From: JASLDZ01 sp964235945
GTDB lineage: Bacteria; Pseudomonadota; Alphaproteobacteria; Caulobacterales; Caulobacteraceae
DNA: 64,000 bases
Direction: 5' to 3'
Assembly: GCA_964235945.1 (NCBI GenBank)
Contig: CAXSDV010000006.1
Span: forward strand, 1-64,000
The notes below the pieces were generated by a model. That model saw only the letters and a program-made list of their open reading frames with translations. It did not search any database and was not told where the DNA came from. This document shows, in pieces, positions 32,045 through 41,249 of this stretch (its first letter is position 1; the number at the start of each line of letters is the position of its first letter). Made by a program: the position numbers and the translations under genes.

Positions 32045-33051
32045 CAGGCGGGCTCCTGCTGGGTCATGCAGTGGAACGAGCCGCCGCCGGTGAGCAGCGC
32101 GCGCGAGGGCAGGCCCACCGCCCGCCGCTCGGGGAACAGCGAGGCCAGGGCGTCCAGCGCGAGCGCGCTCGCGCGGTCCTCGTAGACGGGCATGATCACC
32201 GCGCCGTCCGCGACCACGAAGTTCATGTGGCTGGCGGGGACCACCTCGCCCGCGTCGTCGACCACCCGGCCGGGCGAGGGGATGCGCAGCACCTGCAGCG
32301 CCACGCCCCGCGCGTCCGTCATGGCGGCCAGCAGGCGCGCGGTGGCGTCGTAGACGGGAGCGTTGGGGTCGTCGCGGTTGAAGGCCACCGGGCAGGCGAC
32401 CACGCCCGGGGCCACGAAGCGCGCCAGATTGTCGACGTGGCCGTCCGTGTGGTCGTTGACCAGGCCCTCGCCCAGCCACAGCACCTTGCGCGCGCCCAGC
32501 GCCTGCGCCAGCGCCGCTTCCGCGTCGGCTTGCGTCCAGCCGGGGTTGCGGTTGGGGTTGAGCAGGCACTGGCGCGTGGTGAGCACCGTGCCGAAGCCGT
32601 CATGGTCGACCGCGCCGCCCTCCAGCACGAAGTCGTGGTCGATGCGGGGCGCGCCGGCGGCGGCGGCCAGCTGCTCGGCCACCGTGTCGTCGCCCTCCAG
32701 CACGTACTTGCCGCCCCAGCCGTTGAAGCGGAACGCCGCGGCGCGGAAGCTCTCGCCGCAGGTGTGGAAGATCGGGCCCGTGTCGCGCAGCCACACGTCG
32801 CCGAACTCGCCGCGCACCAGCTCCACGCCCGCCACGCCTCCCAGCAGCGCGCGGGCGGCGGCCTCGGCCGCGTCGCCGCCGACGAGCAGGCGCACGCGCT
32901 CGCGCCCGGGGCCGGCCAGGGCGCGCGCCAGCCCCGCGCACTCGGCCTGGGCGGGGCCGAGGTGCTCCAGCCACAGCTCCTCGTGGCTCGGGAACCCCAG
33001 CCAGATCGAGCGGTGCGGCGCCCACTCGGCGGGGACGATGGGGCTCGTCAT
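32044..33051 (-). CDS. aguA: Agmatine deiminase
   Basis: A 335-residue guanidino-deiminase fold enzyme that converts agmatine to N-carbamoylputrescine. Signatures are PAEWAPHRSIWLGFPSHEEL, DVWLRDTGPIF, FRFNGWGGKY, FVLEGGAVDHDG, TRQCLLNPNRNP, NDHTDGHVDNLARFV and the catalytic Cys328 in GGGSFHCMTQQ. The start at 33051 (MTSPIVPAEW) is supported by homology. With aguB it makes putrescine from arginine-derived agmatine. Confidence 0.97.
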   Translation of the reverse strand: MTSPIVPAEWAPHRSIWLGFPSHEELWLEHLGPAQAECAGLARALAGPGRERVRLLVGGDAAEAAARALLGGVAGVELVRGEFGDVWLRDTGPIFHTCGESFRAAAFRFNGWGGKYVLEGDDTVAEQLAAAAGAPRIDHDFVLEGGAVDHDGFGTVLTTRQCLLNPNRNPGWTQADAEAALAQALGARKVLWLGEGLVNDHTDGHVDNLARFVAPGVVACPVAFNRDDPNAPVYDATARLLAAMTDARGVALQVLRIPSPGRVVDDAGEVVPASHMNFVVADGAVIMPVYEDRASALALDALASLFPERRAVGLPSRALLTGGGSFHCMTQQEPA

Positions 33052-33185
33052 GCGGCAGGCTCCGGCGTGCGCGGTCGCGCTAGGTGGAGACACGCCGCCT
33101 CCCGGTCAACCGTGCGGGTGGCGGTGACGCAGGAGGAACGACCGCGTACGCAACCGCCCTCCCCCTTCCGCCGGCCCTCGGCGAC

Positions 33186-36100
33186 TCAGAACTTGTAGCG
33201 GAAGCCCACCTTCAGCGCCCAAAGAGAGGTGGGCGTGCCGTTGTTGCTGGCCTGGATGGCGGGAGATTTACGACTGAACGACTGGTATTGGTATTTGTTC
33301 TGCGCGCCGCCGGCGCAGGAGGAGCCCTGGGTGTTGCAATTGAACGCCTGCACGTCGGCCGCGAAGTAGGGGAAGCCGTACTGCTCCAGCACACCGTAGC
33401 TGGGGTTTATCAGATTGCCGATGTTGAATATGTCGAAATACACCTCGGCCTTGGCGGTCTGGTAGGGAAAGAAGACCGGGATTTCCTGGCTGATTTCGAT
33501 GTCGGCGTCCGTCACGGAGCGCGAGTCGAAGGCGTTCCGAGGGGAGATCTCGCCGTTGTACTTGATCAGGCCCGTGTCCTTGAGGAACTGGTTGAAGCCC
33601 GCCACGCCCGCCAGCTTCCGCCCGTCCGCCGCGACGTAGGTCGAGTTGGCGAAACCGGTCGCGTACTGGACGCGCGAGTCGCTGGTGGCGGTGACGTTGC
33701 CGGTGGAGTCCGCCTTGGGCACGTAGAGGAGTTCGTTGTCGCGGTTGGCCACCGCGCCCGACAGGCCGAAGGTCGGATCGTTGGCTTGGCCCGACGTGGC
33801 CGGCGAGTCGAAGGTGTAGCTGTAGGGCAGGCCCGAGCGCTTGAAGCCGAACAGGTGGATGGAGGTGCGGTTGTCGCCGAAGATCTTGCGCGAGTAGGCG
33901 ATGTCGAACTTGAACTGCTGGTCGACGTTGTAGTTGGAGATCGACACGCCGGGATTGTTCGGGTCGGAGAAGGCCACCTGCGAATAGTTGGACAGGGCCA
34001 CCGAGCTCGTGCCCGGATTGACCTCTTCCGTGTGGTTGTGGGTGTAGGTGACGTCGACGGAGAGGCCCCAGTCGAAGGTCTTGCTCAGGCCGATGGCGTA
34101 GGTCACGCCCCAGCCGCGATCGGTGGAATCGAGCACCAAGTCGTAGCTGTTGGCGCGCGCCACCCGGCCGCTGGCCGTGTCCACCGCGAAGCGAGCGAGG
34201 TCGTAGACCGGTCGCCCGTCCGGGGCCTGGGTGACCACGCCCTTGGTGTCGAGCAGGTCGCGCCAGTACACCGCCTTTCGCGTGTGCTGGTAGAGATAAT
34301 CGCCGTGCAGAGTCCAGCCGTCGAACGCGTTGTGAGCGAAGCTGTCGCCCGCGAAGGCCGTGTACTTGTTCACGAACGGGATTTGAGTGAAGTTGAAGGT
34401 CTTCTGGAATCCGGCGGTGAATTTCCACACGGAGGGCGGCTCGAAGCTCGGGCTGAGCGCGTTGGTGATGCCCGTGCCACGGTTGGCGCTGGCGGTGTTG
34501 GCGGTCAGCGCCGAGGGATCGACCGTGAAGCCGTTGACGTTCTTCAGCGCCGCCGGGCAGGAGGCCGCCCCGGGCGTGGCGCAACTGAACACCGCTTGGC
34601 CCAGCAGGTTTCCGGTGTTGGTGTAGTTGTTCGACACCCACACGTTCGGGTTGCCGCCGGAGAACAGGCCCGCGCCCAGGTAGGCGCTGAAGGTCGGGTC
34701 CGGGTGGTAGTTCAGGCCAAGGCGCGGCATGACCACGTTGTCGCCGTCCAGCGTGCCCTGGTTGGTCAGGCCGTACTGCTGGGCGAAGTAGGTGTTGTTG
34801 CGCGGCTTGTCGCTCTGCTCGTAGAGTTCGGCGCGCACGCCCGCCTTCAACGTCAAGTCCGGGCGTAAACGCCACTCGTCCTGCAGGTAGAAGGTGTTGA
34901 TCACGTCACCGAAGCTGGCGCCGCCGTCGTTCTTCACATTGTCGAAGGCGTTGGCGTAGGTGAGGCTGGCGGCGTTGCCGGCGGCCAAGTCGGCGACGGA
35001 ATTAAATGTGTAGTTGCCGTTCGCGTTTTGCACGAACACGTTGAAGAAGTCGGCCTGCTCGCGCTCGTAGCCCAGCAGGAAGGTGTGCTGGCCCAGGGTG
35101 TAGGTGCCGCGAATGCGCGCCACCTGGTCGCGTTCGTCCAGGGCGTTGGCCTGACGCGAGAGGTTGGGCCCGAGGAACAGGGTGCTCTGGTTCGTACCCG
35201 CGCCGAACTTGACCTGGAAGTAACCGAAATCGTTTCCGGCCAGCGAGTTGGACACGTTGACCGTGTCGCGCCGCGAGTAGCTGACCTCCGTGTGCAGGTC
35301 GGGCGTCCAGTCGGAGTAGAGGATTCCGGTGTAGGTGCGCACGCTCTGGTCGAAGCTGTACCAGTCCGACAGGAAGGACAGGTTGCGCAGGGTGGTCGAC
35401 TGGTCGTTGGTCAGCACGGTGCTGCCGACCTCGTCCTGGACTGAGAACACGAGGCGGTGTTGGTTGTTGATGCGCCAGGTCAGCTTGCCGAAGAATTTCT
35501 GGTCGTCGATCGGCAGCGGCCCGGTGATGGTTGTACCGAGCGGATCGAATCCGTAGCGGTTCTTGACGATGTTGGCGACGTTGGCCACGTCGGCGCTGGT
35601 GATGCCCGACACTTTGTTGACCGCGTTCGAGTCCGACGTGCCGTACGAGTTGTTGGCTTGGCTCTCGTACTTCTCGTAATCGAACACGAAGAACAGCTTG
35701 TCGGGCACGATCGGGCCGGACAGGTTCAGGCCGTAGTTCTTTTCTTTGAAGTTGAAATTGACGGTCTGGTTCTGCACGAGCTGGCCGGCGGCGTTGCGCC
35801 CCGGCAGACGCTGGCCGGAGCCGAGGTTGCTGGAATCGTACTCGTAGAAGCCGCCGCCGTGGAACTCATTGCCGCCGCTCTTGGTCGCGACGTTCAATAT
35901 ACCGCCGGTGAACGAGCCGTACTGCACGTCCATGGGCGCGATCTCGACGTTGAACGACTGCACGATGTCGATCGAGAAGGGGGAGCGCTGGCCGGGGTAG
36001 CCGTTGCCGTTCAGGCCGAAGTCGTCGGACACCTTGGCCCCGTCGACGTAGACCGTATTGGAGCGGTTGCTGTTGCCGGCGATGATCAACGCGTTGGAGT

Positions 36101-36623
36101 TGGTGGGGTCGACCGTGACGAAAGGATTGACCCGGGCGATGTCCTTCAGGTCGCGGTTGAAGGAGGGGCGCGTCTGGATGTCGGTGGCGCTGAACGTGGA
36201 GCGCGGGCCGGTCTGCAGCGTGTTGATCGCCGAATTGATGCGGCTGGCGCGCACCACCACGGTCTGGGCGCCCGCCTCGTCCAGCGCCAGGTTCACCTCG
36301 TAGGGCGAGCCCAGCGGGATCTGCACGCCGTCCAGCGACTTGGCCGTGTGCGCCCCGCCGTCGGCGGCGACGATGGTGTAAGGGCCGCCGGGCTCCAGCC
36401 CGCGCAGGTTGAACTCGCCGGACTTGTCGGTGGTGACGGTGCGCACCGTGTTGGTGGGGCTGAAGGTGACCGTGACCTGCACGCCCGGCAGGGCGTGGCC
36501 CGCCGCGTCCGTGACCGCGCCGTTCACGCCGCCGGTGGTCTCCTGGGCGTGGGCTCCGCCCGCCAGGGCGGCGGCCAACGCCGTCATGGCCGCGCCCGCG
36601 GCCAAGCGCTTGATGGTACGCAT
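33186..36623 (-). CDS. Oar-like TonB-dependent receptor
   Basis: A 1145-residue outer-membrane receptor. It has a signal peptide ending GGAHAQE, a carboxypeptidase-regulatory-like domain (about 33-110: GAVTDAAGHALPGVQVTVTF), a plug (VNPFVTVDPTNSNALIIAGN, SNTVYVDGAKVSDDFGLNGN) and a large barrel ending ALKVGFRYKF. It resembles the Oar adhesin/receptor class. The start at 36623 is the signal-peptide Met. The substrate is unknown: no enzyme or regulator of an uptake locus is beside it, only the agmatine genes downstream. Confidence 0.9.
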   Translation of the reverse strand: MRTIKRLAAGAAMTALAAALAGGAHAQETTGGVNGAVTDAAGHALPGVQVTVTFSPTNTVRTVTTDKSGEFNLRGLEPGGPYTIVAADGGAHTAKSLDGVQIPLGSPYEVNLALDEAGAQTVVVRASRINSAINTLQTGPRSTFSATDIQTRPSFNRDLKDIARVNPFVTVDPTNSNALIIAGNSNRSNTVYVDGAKVSDDFGLNGNGYPGQRSPFSIDIVQSFNVEIAPMDVQYGSFTGGILNVATKSGGNEFHGGGFYEYDSSNLGSGQRLPGRNAAGQLVQNQTVNFNFKEKNYGLNLSGPIVPDKLFFVFDYEKYESQANNSYGTSDSNAVNKVSGITSADVANVANIVKNRYGFDPLGTTITGPLPIDDQKFFGKLTWRINNQHRLVFSVQDEVGSTVLTNDQSTTLRNLSFLSDWYSFDQSVRTYTGILYSDWTPDLHTEVSYSRRDTVNVSNSLAGNDFGYFQVKFGAGTNQSTLFLGPNLSRQANALDERDQVARIRGTYTLGQHTFLLGYEREQADFFNVFVQNANGNYTFNSVADLAAGNAASLTYANAFDNVKNDGGASFGDVINTFYLQDEWRLRPDLTLKAGVRAELYEQSDKPRNNTYFAQQYGLTNQGTLDGDNVVMPRLGLNYHPDPTFSAYLGAGLFSGGNPNVWVSNNYTNTGNLLGQAVFSCATPGAASCPAALKNVNGFTVDPSALTANTASANRGTGITNALSPSFEPPSVWKFTAGFQKTFNFTQIPFVNKYTAFAGDSFAHNAFDGWTLHGDYLYQHTRKAVYWRDLLDTKGVVTQAPDGRPVYDLARFAVDTASGRVARANSYDLVLDSTDRGWGVTYAIGLSKTFDWGLSVDVTYTHNHTEEVNPGTSSVALSNYSQVAFSDPNNPGVSISNYNVDQQFKFDIAYSRKIFGDNRTSIHLFGFKRSGLPYSYTFDSPATSGQANDPTFGLSGAVANRDNELLYVPKADSTGNVTATSDSRVQYATGFANSTYVAADGRKLAGVAGFNQFLKDTGLIKYNGEISPRNAFDSRSVTDADIEISQEIPVFFPYQTAKAEVYFDIFNIGNLINPSYGVLEQYGFPYFAADVQAFNCNTQGSSCAGGAQNKYQYQSFSRKSPAIQASNNGTPTSLWALKVGFRYKF

Positions 36624-36781
36624 GTCACTGTCCCCTGCACGCGCACCCGTCCGCAACCGGGCGGCGCGGGGCGTCTCGGCCCCGCGCTTAGGGCGCGATT
36701 TGCAACGGGTCGTGACCGGTGTGTGAAGCTTCCACGACAGCGGGCCGAGCGAAGGGAACCGTGTCGCGGAGGTCACATGAA

Positions 36782-38449
36782 ATGGCGCCCCTTGCGTCGG
36801 ACAGCCTCGCCCGCCTTAACGACTGCGACGTGCCAACCTCCCCCACCCTCCTCACCCACCGACCCGGCGGCGTCCTGCAGGCGGACGAGGAGGCGACGCG
36901 CGCCTGGGCCTGGGTGTGGGCGCTGGTGGTCGCCTTCACCGCCCTGCGGGTGGCGGTGCTGTTCACCAGCCCCCTCGAGCTCTACCCGGACGAGGCGCAG
37001 TACTGGCTGTGGTCGCGGCGCTTGGCCTGGGGCTACTTCTCCAAGCCGCCGATGATCGCCTGGCTGATCGCGGCCACCACCGCCCTGGGCGGGAACGGCG
37101 AGGCCTGGGTGCGCCTGTCCGCCCCCCTGCTGCACGGCGGCGCCGCCCTGGCGACGGCGGCGGCGGCGGCGCGGCTCTACGGTGCGCGCGCCGCGCCCAC
37201 GGCCGCCCTGGTCTACGCGCTCATGCCCGGCGTGCAGCTCTCCAGCGGGGTGATCGCCACGGACGCGCCCCTGCTGTTCTTCCTGGCGCTGGCGCTGTGG
37301 GCCTACGCCGCGCTCTGGACCGCCCGGTCCCCGCGGGAGGCGCTGGCGGCCGCCGCCGGCCTGGGGACGGCGCTGGGGCTGGCCTCGTTGTCCAAGTATG
37401 CGGGGCTTTACTATCTCCTGGGCGTGCTGGCCCACGCCGCCGCCAGCCGCCGCGCCCGCGCCCTGTGGACGCCCGCGCGGATCGCGCTGGCGCTGGGGCT
37501 CGGGTTGCTGATCCTCTCGCCCAACCTCGTCTGGAACGCGGTCCACCACTTCCAGACGGTGGCGCACACCGCGGCGGACGCGGACTGGCGCGACGGCGAG
37601 CCGCGGCCGCACGGCGGCGTCGACCCGCGCGGGCCGTTGGGCTTCGTCGCCGGCCAGTTCGTCGTGTTCGGCCCCGTCCCCTTCGCCGCCCTGTGCGTCG
37701 GGGCGGCCCTGAGCCTGTCGCGGCGCCGGCGCTGGACGGCGACGGACGGCCTGTTGGCCGCCTTCACCCTGCCGCCGCTCCTGATCGTGCTCGCGGAGGC
37801 GGCCGTCGCGCGCGCCAACGCCAACTGGGCCGCGGCCGCCTACGTCTCGGGCGCGGTGGCGGCGGGGGCTTGGCTGTCGCGGCCGGGGCGGGGGACGTGG
37901 AGGGCGGTCGGGCTCGGAGCGCAGGCGGTGCTGGCGGCGGCCTTCCTGCTGGCGGCGGCGGACCCGGCGCTGGCGGACAGGGCGGGGCTGGGCGCCTCGC
38001 TCAAGCGCGCGCGCGGCTGGCGCGCCACCACGCAGGAAGTGGCCGCCTATGCGCGTCGCGCGGCCGCGGACGGGCCGGTGGACGCGGTGGCGGTGGACGA
38101 CCGCTTCGCCTTCAACGCCCTGTCCTACTACGGCGCAGGGCGCTTCGGCGGAACGGCGGGGCCGCCCCTGCGCATGTGGGTGCACGAGGCGCGCGCGCTC
38201 AACCAGGCGGAGATCGAGTCGCCGCTCACCCCCGCGACGGGCGGGCGCGTGGCCTTCGCCTCCCTGCGCTGGACACGGGAGGCGAAAGCCGACTTCGGCC
38301 GGATCGCACGGGAGGAGACGGCGACCGTCGACCTGGGCGGCGGGCGCGTGCGCCGCGTCGTCCTGTTCGAGGGTCTGCGCTTCGCGCCGCGCCCCCGGCC
38401 GGCGGTCAGCGCGAGGGCGGGCCGGGGTTCGCGGGGGCGGCGGCCTTGA
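36782..38449 (+). CDS. GT39/ArnT-like membrane glycosyltransferase
   Basis: A 555-residue polytopic protein with about 10-11 hydrophobic segments. The first periplasmic loop carries the catalytic acidic motif LELYPDEAQYWLWSRRLAWG, followed by YFSKPPMIAW, which are typical of dolichyl-phosphate-mannose/undecaprenyl-phosphate-sugar transferases (PMT_2). SKYAGLYYLLG and SPNLVWN lie in later loops. It probably moves a sugar from a polyprenyl-phosphate donor to lipid A or another envelope acceptor. Its 3' end overlaps the convergent phosphatase gene by 44 bases. Confidence 0.85.
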   Translation: MAPLASDSLARLNDCDVPTSPTLLTHRPGGVLQADEEATRAWAWVWALVVAFTALRVAVLFTSPLELYPDEAQYWLWSRRLAWGYFSKPPMIAWLIAATTALGGNGEAWVRLSAPLLHGGAALATAAAAARLYGARAAPTAALVYALMPGVQLSSGVIATDAPLLFFLALALWAYAALWTARSPREALAAAAGLGTALGLASLSKYAGLYYLLGVLAHAAASRRARALWTPARIALALGLGLLILSPNLVWNAVHHFQTVAHTAADADWRDGEPRPHGGVDPRGPLGFVAGQFVVFGPVPFAALCVGAALSLSRRRRWTATDGLLAAFTLPPLLIVLAEAAVARANANWAAAAYVSGAVAAGAWLSRPGRGTWRAVGLGAQAVLAAAFLLAAADPALADRAGLGASLKRARGWRATTQEVAAYARRAAADGPVDAVAVDDRFAFNALSYYGAGRFGGTAGPPLRMWVHEARALNQAEIESPLTPATGGRVAFASLRWTREAKADFGRIAREETATVDLGGGRVRRVVLFEGLRFAPRPRPAVSARAGRGSRGRRP

Positions 38450-39326
38450 CCGGCAGCCAGGGGGTGCGCGCCATGGCCTCGCGCTCGGCCACGCACATGC
38501 GCCCGGACGGGACGTGCGCGTCCGGCCGGGCGCGCAGGGCGGCCAGTTCGCGCCGGGCGGTCTCCAGGTCCGCGCGGAACTGCGGATCCGCGTGGAGCAC
38601 GGCCACCACCGCCGAAGCGTTGGTGCGCCCTTCCTCCACGTCGCTCACCGTGTGGACGCCGCACACCACCCGGCTCTCGCCGTAGGCGCGGGCGCGCGAG
38701 AGGATGTCGGAAGCGCGGTCGGGGGCGAGCTCGGCCATGACCAGCCCCATGCTCCACATCATGGTGGTGTGGCCGCTGGGATAGCTCCAGCTGTGGGCCA
38801 CCCCGTCCCGGTCCGCTTCCGTGCAGATGGGGCCGCCGTAGGTCACGAACGGGCGCGGGTGCTGGAAGCGGTTCTTGGCGTAGCTCGTGATCGCCCCCGC
38901 GTCCGCCCGCACGCGGGTCAGCAGGTGCAGGAGCGCCGGCGCGCGCTCGGGGGTGAGGTCCAGCCCCAGCACGCAGTCGTAATCGGCGGCGGCCGCCGCC
39001 GCGCTCTCCTGGGCGTCCGCCGTGGCCAGGGCCCAGCGGGGCGTGCCCTTGAGCGCCCGCGTCTGGAGGTAGGCGGTCCGGTCCAACTCGTCCGCCGGCG
39101 TACCGGAGCCGGGGACGGGCGGGGGCGGCAGCATGGCGAAGGTGTCGGGCCTGCGGTCCGGGCTGAGATAGCCCGGCACGCGCGTGCCGCTCTGGTCCAG
39201 CGGCTTGGCGTCGCCCGTGCGCGCGGCGGGGAAGCGGCCGGGCGCGGGCGCCTGGGTCCGCCCGGGAACGGCGGCGGCGGTCGACAGCAGGACGGCGAGG
39301 AGGGCGACGCGCACGGGCGGGATCAT
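38406..39326 (-). CDS. Class A non-specific acid phosphatase (PAP2 superfamily), secreted
   Basis: A 306-residue exported phosphatase. The three PAP2 signatures are KNRFQHPRP (KxxxxxxRP), SYPSGHTT (PSGH) and SRVVCGVHTVSDVEEGR (SRxxxxxHxxxD). The catalytic Lys/Arg/His set is complete. A signal peptide precedes a Pro-rich linker. It should release phosphate from organic esters in the periplasm, or act on an undecaprenyl/lipid phosphate. Its 3' end overlaps GT39 by 44 bases in convergent orientation. Confidence 0.9.
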   Translation of the reverse strand: MIPPVRVALLAVLLSTAAAVPGRTQAPAPGRFPAARTGDAKPLDQSGTRVPGYLSPDRRPDTFAMLPPPPVPGSGTPADELDRTAYLQTRALKGTPRWALATADAQESAAAAAADYDCVLGLDLTPERAPALLHLLTRVRADAGAITSYAKNRFQHPRPFVTYGGPICTEADRDGVAHSWSYPSGHTTMMWSMGLVMAELAPDRASDILSRARAYGESRVVCGVHTVSDVEEGRTNASAVVAVLHADPQFRADLETARRELAALRARPDAHVPSGRMCVAEREAMARTPWLPVKAAAPANPGPPSR

Positions 39327-39405
39327 CGGGACGGACTTCTCGGCTGAGGGGCGTCCTCCCTAGCCGGTGAGCGTGACGGTGTGGAGACGCCCGCCCGGGC
39401 CGGGG

Positions 39406-39792
39406 TCAGGCTTCGTCGTCCGATCCCTCGACCGGGTCGCCGCCCGGGCCGAGGTGGCCTTCGACGATCAGCTCGGTGGCGGACGGCGCCGGTGCGCCGT
39501 CCTCGCCGTCGGCGGGTTCCGGGGCTTCGGGTTCGGCCATGGGGGACTCCTGTCGGCGGCGCTTGAAGCCGGAGCGGTTCGGCCGCCGTCCGGTTCCCTC
39601 CGCTGCGCGCGCGCCGGAGGCGGACGGCTCCTCGCGCGCCTTGGCCGCGATCTCCTTCAGCTTGCGCGCCTGGAGGGCCGAGAGGGCCTGGCCGGGGGCG
39701 CCCTTCTCCGGGTCGGCGAAGGCGCGACCGTGGGTGCGCACCCGCGCGGCCACGTCCTCCAGGAAGCCGCCCTCCCACTCGGACAATTCCAC
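39406..39792 (-). CDS. Hypothetical protein downstream of gapR, uncertain start
   Basis: A 128-residue frame from a GTG at 39792. Residues 1-50 (LSEWEGGFLEDVAARVRTHG, ALSALQARKLKEIAAKAR) are helical. The same frame continues upstream without stop as a convincing helical segment (KRKDESPYAAAREAARRR) to about 39900 but has no ATG, GTG or TTG there, so the true start may be CTG or the coding may be altered. The last 44 residues (MAEPEAPEPADGEDGAPAPS...) are acidic and disordered and have their own AGGAGT-preceded ATG at 39540, so this could be two proteins. Family not recognised. Confidence 0.5.
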   Translation of the reverse strand: MELSEWEGGFLEDVAARVRTHGRAFADPEKGAPGQALSALQARKLKEIAAKAREEPSASGARAAEGTGRRPNRSGFKRRRQESPMAEPEAPEPADGEDGAPAPSATELIVEGHLGPGGDPVEGSDDEA

Positions 39793-39904
39793 GCCCGCCT
39801 TGTCCGCCTGGCGGCGGGCGCGCTTCAGCGCATTGAGCGCCCGCCGGCGCGCGGCCTCGCGGGCGGCGGCGTAGGGGCTCTCGTCCTTACGCTTCAGGAG
39901 CGTT

Positions 39905-40201
39905 TCAGAGGCCGCCGATGGCCGACAGGTAGAGGTCGACCAGCGCCTCCTCCTCCTGGCGCTTGACCTTGTCCTGCTTGCGCAGCCGCACGACCTTGCG
40001 CAGGATCTTGGTGTCGAACCCGTCGCCCTTGGCCTCCGCGTAGACCTGCTTGAGGTCCTCGGACACCGCCGCCTTGTCCACCTCCAGCCGCTCGATGCGC
40101 TCGATGATCGACTTGAGCCGGCCCTGGGCGGCGGCGGTCAGCACGTCCGGGTCGGTGTTGTCGAAATCGGCTTCGGCGTGGAAGGACGCGTCGTCGGCCA
40201 T
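39905..40201 (-). CDS. gapR: GapR nucleoid-associated protein (DUF2312)
   Basis: A 98-residue protein. Its core GRLKSIIERIERLEVDKAAV, QVYAEAKGDGFDTKILRKVV and RLRKQDKVKRQEEEALVDLY match GapR of Caulobacter, an essential AT-rich-DNA-binding protein that clamps overtwisted DNA ahead of forks and RNA polymerase. The N-terminal 25 acidic residues are longer than I expect for the family. This gene is a strong alphaproteobacterial marker. Confidence 0.93.
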   Translation of the reverse strand: MADDASFHAEADFDNTDPDVLTAAAQGRLKSIIERIERLEVDKAAVSEDLKQVYAEAKGDGFDTKILRKVVRLRKQDKVKRQEEEALVDLYLSAIGGL

Positions 40202-40269
40202 GCGGGCGAGCTCCGGCGGGGGCGGGGGGGCGGCGGGGAGCGGCGGACCCTAGACGCGCCCCTTCCCGC

Positions 40270-40893
40270 TCACAACAGGCCGGCCGCCGCCAGGGCGGGA
40301 CGCAAGGCCGCAGGGTCGTCGAAGCGGTGCGTGGCGAAGCCGAGCGCCTGGGCCTCGCGGATGTTGTCGGCGTTGTCGTCCACGAACAGCAGGTCGCCGG
40401 GCGCCAGTCCCGTGCGTTCGCAGACCAGGGCGAAGATGGCCGGGTCCGGCTTGACCAGCCCCTCGTCGCCGGAAACGACCACCGTGTCGAACAGGGCGAA
40501 CACGTCGCTCATGGCCTGCACGCCGGGCCAAGCCTGCGGCGACATGTTGGTCAGGCCATGGATCGGAACGCCCCGCGCGTGCAGGTCGCGCATGACCGCC
40601 TCCGTTTCGGCGATCGCGCCGGAGAACATCTCCTCCCACCGGTTCCACCAGGCGCGGATGGCGGCCTCGTGTTCCGGGTGCTCGGCCACCAGCAGGTCGG
40701 CGCCCTCGGTGAAGGAGCGGCCGCGGTCGTGCTCGGTGTGCCAAGCCATGGTGCACACGTCCGCCAGGAAGGCGTCGCGCTCGGCCGGGTCGGGAAAGAT
40801 CTTGCTGTAGAGCGTGCGCGGGTCCCAACGCACGATCACGTTGCCCACGTCGAACAGCACGGCGCAGGGACGCCCCGCCGGGGAGGCCGCCAC
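40270..40893 (-). CDS. HAD-superfamily hydrolase (HAD-IA)
   Basis: A 207-residue haloacid-dehalogenase-like phosphatase. Motif I is VLFDVGNVIVRWD, motif II is LTNMS, motif III Lys is in EGLVKPDPAIF and motif IV is LFVDDNADNI. The cap is small and helical. The second Asp of the usual DxD is replaced by GN (DVGNVIV), as in YihX-type sugar-phosphate phosphatases. It may act on a small phosphorylated metabolite. Confidence 0.88.
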   Translation of the reverse strand: MAASPAGRPCAVLFDVGNVIVRWDPRTLYSKIFPDPAERDAFLADVCTMAWHTEHDRGRSFTEGADLLVAEHPEHEAAIRAWWNRWEEMFSGAIAETEAVMRDLHARGVPIHGLTNMSPQAWPGVQAMSDVFALFDTVVVSGDEGLVKPDPAIFALVCERTGLAPGDLLFVDDNADNIREAQALGFATHRFDDPAALRPALAAAGLL

Positions 40894-40915
40894 CGAGGGC
40901 GGCTTCAGCGGGCGA

Positions 40916-41041
40916 TCAGCCCTGCTTGGCCTTGAAGCGCGGGTCCGTCTTGTTGATCACGAAGATCACGCCTTTACGGCGCACGATCTTGCAGTCCTTG
41001 TGACGGCTCTTGAGCGACTTGAGGGAGCTGCGGACCTTCAT
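40916..41041 (-). CDS. rpmJ: 50S ribosomal protein L36
   Basis: A 41-residue protein beginning MKVRSSLKSLKSRHKDCKIV and ending with INKTDPRFKAKQG. This is the zinc-independent (C-) form with a single Cys and a longer tail, as is usual in Alphaproteobacteria. The true ATG is at 41041; the upstream extension to 41098 is not homologous. It is a stand-alone gene. Confidence 0.95.
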   Translation of the reverse strand: MKVRSSLKSLKSRHKDCKIVRRKGVIFVINKTDPRFKAKQG

Positions 41042-41249
41042 GACCTTGATCTGACCCGGACGCGTGTGACGACTGCGCGAGGGCGCAACCTGGAGCACGA
41101 CCGCCGATCGGGGCCGTGTGGGAGGGCGCGTTCCTAGGGCTGCGGCCCGTCCCTGTCAACGCGGCCGTGCGGGGTGGAGGCCCTTCCGCGCGGACGCCAG
41201 GAACGCCGTTTCGGTCGCGCGCAAGGGCGAAGCGGGCTAAACCGCACCC

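Noticed and set aside
36719..36781. N-terminal extension of GT39 to 36719
   Set aside because: The added residues are hydrophilic and unlike the family, and this stretch overlaps the promoter region of the divergent receptor gene.
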